Source of the DNA: QPJE01 sp051747745
Lineage (GTDB): Bacteria > Bacillota > Halanaerobiia > Halanaerobiales > Halanaerobiaceae
Assembly: GCA_051747745.1 (NCBI GenBank)
Contig: JBNJGL010000001.1
Span: forward strand, 1 to 64,000
Length of the DNA: 64,000 nt
Direction: 5' to 3'
The position numbers were made by a program, and so were the translations under genes. The notes beneath the pieces are model-generated. The model saw nothing but the letters and a program-made list of their open reading frames with translations, was not told where the DNA came from and made no database searches. The stretch's first letter is position 1, and each line of letters opens with the position of its first letter. Shown in pieces: positions 60,242 through 64,000 of this stretch.

Positions 60242-61462
60242 TGCGTTTTTTCCAGCTTTATAACCTGTAGAAAAAGCAATTTGAAGATTAAAGCCTCCGG
60301 TCAGTGCTGCAGTATCTATTATTTCACCTGCAAAAAAAAGATTTTTAATCAGTCTGGATTCCATAGTTTGAGGATCTATCTCTGCGGTCGATACTCCTCC
60401 TCTTGTTATGATAGCTCTGGAAAAGCCAAAATTGTCTACGGCAGTTAAATTTAAGTTTTTGCATAAATTAATTATTTTATTTCTTTCTGATGCAGTAATC
60501 TGGCTGCATTTTTTATTATATGTTATTTCTGATAGCTCTACAAAAGTGGGAATCAATTTATTCGGCAGGAGATCTATCAGACCATCTTTGAATTTTCTAT
60601 CTCCATATTTCTTAAAATCTCTGATTAATCTATTATCAAGCTGTTTTCTATCTAAAGCAGGTTTTAAATCAATTGAAAATCTAAATTTTTTGGATCTGCT
60701 GAAATCCATATACATACTTGCCGAAAGTACAACTGGCCCGGAAATACCATCTTTTATAAATTCCATTTCACCAAAATCTTCATATATTTTATCCCCACTG
60801 CTGCTGTAAATGCTAACCGCAGTGTTTTTTAATTTTAAACCTTTAAGATATTTTATCCAATTTTCTTTTATTCGAATTGGAACCAGAGCTGCTCTGGGTT
60901 TTACTATTTTATGACCACAGTTTTGGGCCAGAGTAAATCCATTTCCATCAGAGCCAGTCAGAGGATATGCTGAACCTCCAGCTGCCAGTATTATCTTATC
61001 AGCACTCAAAAATCCGTTTCTTTTTAATTTTACTCCTGCTGTTTTCCTGTTTTCTATAATTATCTTTTCTGCAAAATCATTTATTATATCTATATTTTCT
61101 TTTTGCAGTTCTTTTATCAGTACATTCTGCACATCTCTGGCCCTGTCAGAAGCGGGGAATATCCTGTTTCCTCTTTCTACCTTCAGTTCAAGGCCGAGAT
61201 TACTAAAAAATGCAAATAAAGAATAAGCATCAAATTCTGAAAGAGAACTGTATAAAAATTTGGCATTATCAACTATATTATTTATGTGTACATCAGGATT
61301 AGAATAATTACTAATATTGCAGCGGCCTTTTCCTGTATATAGAAGTTTTTGAGCAGGCTTTTTATTTCTTTCTATTATTTTCACATCATTAGAATGAAAA
61401 GTAGACTGCAGAGCAGCCATAATACCTGCCGGGCCGGCACCAATAATAATTATTTTTTTCAA
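60233..61462 (-). CDS. YhiN/HI0933-family flavoprotein
   Basis: This 409-residue FAD-binding protein has a Rossmann start 'IIIIGAGPAGIMAALQ', 'KKPAQKLLYTGKGRCNISN' as the family signature, and a C-terminal 'ITRGGVSTAEIDPQTMESR' with 'GEIIDTAALTGGFNLQIAFS'. The reaction of this family is not firmly established. The start is TTG with GGAGG 6 bases upstream. It is convergent with the YlbF-family gene, and their ends almost touch. Length and motifs are complete. Confidence 0.92.
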   Translation of the reverse strand: MKKIIIIGAGPAGIMAALQSTFHSNDVKIIERNKKPAQKLLYTGKGRCNISNYSNPDVHINNIVDNAKFLYSSLSEFDAYSLFAFFSNLGLELKVERGNRIFPASDRARDVQNVLIKELQKENIDIINDFAEKIIIENRKTAGVKLKRNGFLSADKIILAAGGSAYPLTGSDGNGFTLAQNCGHKIVKPRAALVPIRIKENWIKYLKGLKLKNTAVSIYSSSGDKIYEDFGEMEFIKDGISGPVVLSASMYMDFSRSKKFRFSIDLKPALDRKQLDNRLIRDFKKYGDRKFKDGLIDLLPNKLIPTFVELSEITYNKKCSQITASERNKIINLCKNLNLTAVDNFGFSRAIITRGGVSTAEIDPQTMESRLIKNLFFAGEIIDTAALTGGFNLQIAFSTGYKAGKNAKK

Positions 61463-61566
61463 AATTAGCCTCCTTCAAAATTCGATTTTTTTAGTAAATA
61501 TTTTCCTCCAGCACAGTAATATTTCAGGTGGAGTTTTCGCCTATTTTAAATGAATTTATTAAAAAA

Positions 61567-62376
61567 TCAGCTGTTAATTTTCATAACTGTTCTAAATAAT
61601 TTAAATGCATTTAGATAGTCATTTTCTTTAATTCTAATTGTTCTTGCATCAAGTTTTTTAATACCTGGAATTACAGCAGCTCTCTCTGCAAAAAGTGATC
61701 TGCTGAATTCAACGTCAAAATTAATTTCTCCCTCTTCAACTGTTGGCTTAAATTTATCTATTTGAGCAACAGCTTTGGATATTCCACTTTTGATTTTTTT
61801 GGATACAGCTGAAAAATCGGATACAACAGCACTTTCTCTGCCTAAAGCTTTTTTAACTGTAATACCGATATGCTCATTTATTTCTCCCTTTGCTGTTCTC
61901 ACAGCAGATTGATCACCGGTGATGGCAATTACAGGAACCGAAAAATATCCCGCCACCCTGGCATTTATTCCTATTTCTCCCAGCAGCTTATCGTTTACTT
62001 TTATATTGTGTATTTTACCGGTATAAGTATGGTCCAAAATTGCTTCTGAAGTTCCAGCCCTTGCATGATATCCCACAAAAATCACTCCATCAAAGCTCTC
62101 ATCAATACCTTCCATCATACTCAGTGCTTTTTCATCACCGGTAATTAACTCAGCTGCAGCAGAAAGTTTGCTGCGCTTAATATTTTTCATATCACTATGT
62201 GAATCATTAACAATGATTTCATTAACTCCTTCAGCCTGAAGATATTCTATAACTTTATTAACTTCATTAACCATCTTTTCACAGGCTTCTGGATATTTTT
62301 TGTTTTCTTTATAAGTCTCTTCTCCGGAAATCACACTGGAGATACCTTCCATATCTGCTGATATATATATTTTCAT
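61567..62376 (-). CDS. dppA: D-aminopeptidase DppA (peptidase M55)
   Basis: This 269-residue zinc peptidase releases N-terminal D-amino acids from short peptides, as in recycling of wall peptides. Zinc ligands are in 'ISADMEGISSV', 'IIVNDSHSDM' and 'GYHARAGTSEAILDHTY'. Together with the M19 dipeptidase at 27684 it suggests capacity to degrade D-residue peptides. A 4-bp gap separates it from patB upstream. No transport genes are adjacent, unlike the Bacillus dpp operon. Confidence 0.93.
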   Translation of the reverse strand: MKIYISADMEGISSVISGEETYKENKKYPEACEKMVNEVNKVIEYLQAEGVNEIIVNDSHSDMKNIKRSKLSAAAELITGDEKALSMMEGIDESFDGVIFVGYHARAGTSEAILDHTYTGKIHNIKVNDKLLGEIGINARVAGYFSVPVIAITGDQSAVRTAKGEINEHIGITVKKALGRESAVVSDFSAVSKKIKSGISKAVAQIDKFKPTVEEGEINFDVEFSRSLFAERAAVIPGIKKLDARTIRIKENDYLNAFKLFRTVMKINS

Positions 62377-62380
62377 AAAA

Positions 62381-63577
62381 TCATCCTCTCAAATTTTTAA
62401 CAGCATTACTGATTCGTCTTAATCCTTCTTTTAGCCTTGACCTGGGGCAGGCAATATTCATTCTCATAAACCCTTTTCCACTTTCTCCAAACCAGGTACC
62501 AGGATTTAGTCCAACTTTAGCTTTGTTATTAAAAAAATCAATTAACTTTTTGTTATCCTCAAATCCTAATCCACGGCAGTCAAGCCACAGAAGATAAGTT
62601 CCTTCTGGATAAATTAATTTTATTTCTGGGATTTCTTTTTTTAAATAGTCAGCTGTATAATCTAAATTTTCTTTTAAATACTGCTGTTGATTACTTAACC
62701 ATTCAGAGCCATTATTATAAGCTGTCTTCAATGCATTTAATCCAAAAGGACTGTTCCCGGAAGAAAATCCATGTTTTGTTTTAACATATTTATCTCTCAA
62801 ATTTGCATCAGATATAATTGTATATGATGTATGTAGTCCTGCAATGTTAAAGGTTTTGCTTGGAGCCATATATGTAATAATTTTGTCTTTATAATTTTCA
62901 TTTAATGATACAGTAGGAAAATGTTTTATTTCAGGATAAGTTAGATCAGAATGAATTTCATCAGAAAGTATATAAATATCCTCTTTGGCAGCGATTTCTA
63001 TTAATTTATTTATTTCTTTTTTGTTCCAGACCCGACCGACAGGATTATGAGGACTGCACAGAATAATTGCCTTTATTGTTCTATTTTTACTTTTATAATT
63101 ATCTATTATTTTCTGCAGATTTGAAAAATCCATTTTATATTTTTTATTTTCAAAAATCAGATCATTTTTTATTAATTCACAGCTGTTATTATCGATCGCC
63201 TCAAAAAAAGGTCTATATACAGGTGGCTGAATAATAACACCATCTGATGGATCTGTCAGCATATTAAGAGTGAAATTAAGTGCAGGTACAACACCATTAT
63301 CAAAAACAATCCATTCTTTTTTAATTTTCCATTTGTAGTTATTTTCTATCCAGTTTACTATACTTTCTTTTATTTCATTATCTGCATAGGTGTAACCAAA
63401 AACCCCATGTTCAGCCCTATCTTTGAGATTTTCAATAACTTCTGGAACAGTTTTCCAGTCTGAGTCGGCCACCCACATTGGTAAAATATCATCTCTATCA
63501 AATATTTTCTGGCAGTTATCCCATTTGACAGATAAAGTATTTCTGCGTTCAATTATTTGATCAAAATAATCATTCAA
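62381..63577 (-). CDS. patB: PatB/MalY-type cystathionine beta-lyase (PLP enzyme)
   Basis: This protein of about 398 residues is a fold-type I PLP enzyme of the MalY/PatB class, which splits C-S bonds in cystathionine or related thioethers. 'ILPMWVADSDWKTVPEV', 'CSPHNPVGRVW', 'ILSDEIHSDLTYP', and the PLP lysine in 'MAPSKTFNIAGLHTS' are visible. TTG 63577 is preferred: GGGGAG lies 9 bases upstream and the start 'MNDYFDQIIERR' fits the family. The ATG at 63586 abuts that site. dppA is directly downstream. Confidence 0.9.
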   Translation of the reverse strand: MNDYFDQIIERRNTLSVKWDNCQKIFDRDDILPMWVADSDWKTVPEVIENLKDRAEHGVFGYTYADNEIKESIVNWIENNYKWKIKKEWIVFDNGVVPALNFTLNMLTDPSDGVIIQPPVYRPFFEAIDNNSCELIKNDLIFENKKYKMDFSNLQKIIDNYKSKNRTIKAIILCSPHNPVGRVWNKKEINKLIEIAAKEDIYILSDEIHSDLTYPEIKHFPTVSLNENYKDKIITYMAPSKTFNIAGLHTSYTIISDANLRDKYVKTKHGFSSGNSPFGLNALKTAYNNGSEWLSNQQQYLKENLDYTADYLKKEIPEIKLIYPEGTYLLWLDCRGLGFEDNKKLIDFFNNKAKVGLNPGTWFGESGKGFMRMNIACPRSRLKEGLRRISNAVKNLRG

Positions 63578-63600
63578 ATATATCATCTCCCCAAAAATAA

Positions 63601-64000
63601 TTAAATATCATAAAAGTTCTGCATGGTTTTAATCATATAGTAATGGTCACTGCTTCCACCCATCTCTCTAATAGAATGCATTGCAAGCAGTGGGCTGCCG
63701 ATATCTATGCTTTTTATCCCAATCTGTGTAGCTGCAAGAGGACCAATGGTTGAGCCGCCTTTTTGATCAGACCTGTTTGCAAAAGTCTGATATGGTATAT
63801 TATTATTTTTCATTATATCAATTAATACTGCAGCAGTTTCTGAATTAGTGGTGTAATTTTGATTTGCATTGTATTTTAATACAGGACCTCTGTTTAAAAG
63901 AGGTCTATTTGTTTCGTCATGTTTTGATTCAAAATTAGGATGAACAGCATGAGCCATATCTGCTGATATTAAAAAAGATTTTTCCATGATTTTATAAATT
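63601..64000 (-). CDS. M18-family aminopeptidase, C-terminal part (cut by window end)
   Basis: The frame is open to the window edge beyond the ATG at 63987, so the N-terminus lies outside. Visible M18 (aspartyl aminopeptidase-like) features are 'SADMAHAVHPNFESKHD', 'LNRGPVLKYNAN' and the metal histidine near the end in 'LLAMHSIREMGGSSDHYYM'. The family are large dodecameric zinc aminopeptidases acting on N-terminal acidic or neutral residues. It lies upstream of patB and dppA in the same direction and may share their transcript, forming a peptide and sulfur amino acid group. Confidence 0.93.
   Translation of the reverse strand, partial: IYKIMEKSFLISADMAHAVHPNFESKHDETNRPLLNRGPVLKYNANQNYTTNSETAAVLIDIMKNNNIPYQTFANRSDQKGGSTIGPLAATQIGIKSIDIGSPLLAMHSIREMGGSSDHYYMIKTMQNFYDI

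Noticed and set aside
1..64000. CRISPR arrays, rRNA genes, replication origin
   Set aside because: No regularly spaced direct repeats, no rRNA-like conserved stretches and no DnaA-box cluster were seen by eye.

Overview
This AT-rich window is a chromosomal segment of a low-GC, anaerobe-like Firmicute. The gene order is that of Bacillus and Clostridia: asd, rnj, ftsK, ymfK, rodZ, pgsA, cinA, recA, rny, ymdB, spoVS, miaB, mutS, mutL, miaA, hfq, and a divergent lexA/yneA-yneB pair. The same segment also carries TonB, ExbB and ExbD, an SLH-domain protein with a hydrophobic C-terminus, and rubredoxin. A diderm anaerobic Firmicute of the Halanaerobiales type is the best fit. That placement is inferred from gene content, not from a database search.

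Layout. Positions 1-2365 (+) hold the end of a GntR-type regulator, a two-gene chromate transporter and a flavin reductase. Positions 2366-4672 hold an inverted-repeat-rich gap and the SOS locus (serine recombinase and LysM protein on the minus strand, lexA on the plus strand, three LexA boxes between them). Positions 5062-14480 (-) are a long operon: ktrA, miaB, mutS, mutL, miaA, a thioredoxin-like gene, hfq, a TPR gene and a family-4 uracil-DNA glycosylase. Next come a short rubredoxin gene, a ClC-channel remnant and divergent gyrB/gyrA-type genes.

Positions 19872-25477 (-) are an envelope operon: exbB, exbD, tonB, a 660-residue exported protein, an SLH tether protein and a SleB-type cell-wall hydrolase. 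A two-component system and an M19 dipeptidase lie upstream. Positions 28761-39083 (-) carry spoVS, ymdB, rny, recX, recA, thpR, a TPR gene, cinA, a DUF2905 gene, pgpA, pgsA and rimO. Five tRNA genes follow (Pro, Trp, Thr, Glu, Tyr). Positions 40269-44536 hold an oxidoreductase, a DUF362 protein, mnmM and surE. Positions 44957-63577 (mostly -) carry rodZ, ymfK, a nucleoside ABC transporter, ftsK, uppP, rnj, asd and small metabolic genes. The window ends inside an M18 aminopeptidase gene.

The genes group into DNA repair and SOS response, RNA modification and decay, phospholipid and cell-wall maintenance, and energised envelope functions. The least expected features are a family of small mobile elements with 7-bp target duplications, two of which contain a conserved multi-helix core, and the TonB/SLH envelope cassette. 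A 100-N gap in the SLH gene is flanked by an identical 99-bp sequence and is almost certainly an assembly artefact. Many genes appear to start with TTG, and starts were corrected where a Shine-Dalgarno site shows this.
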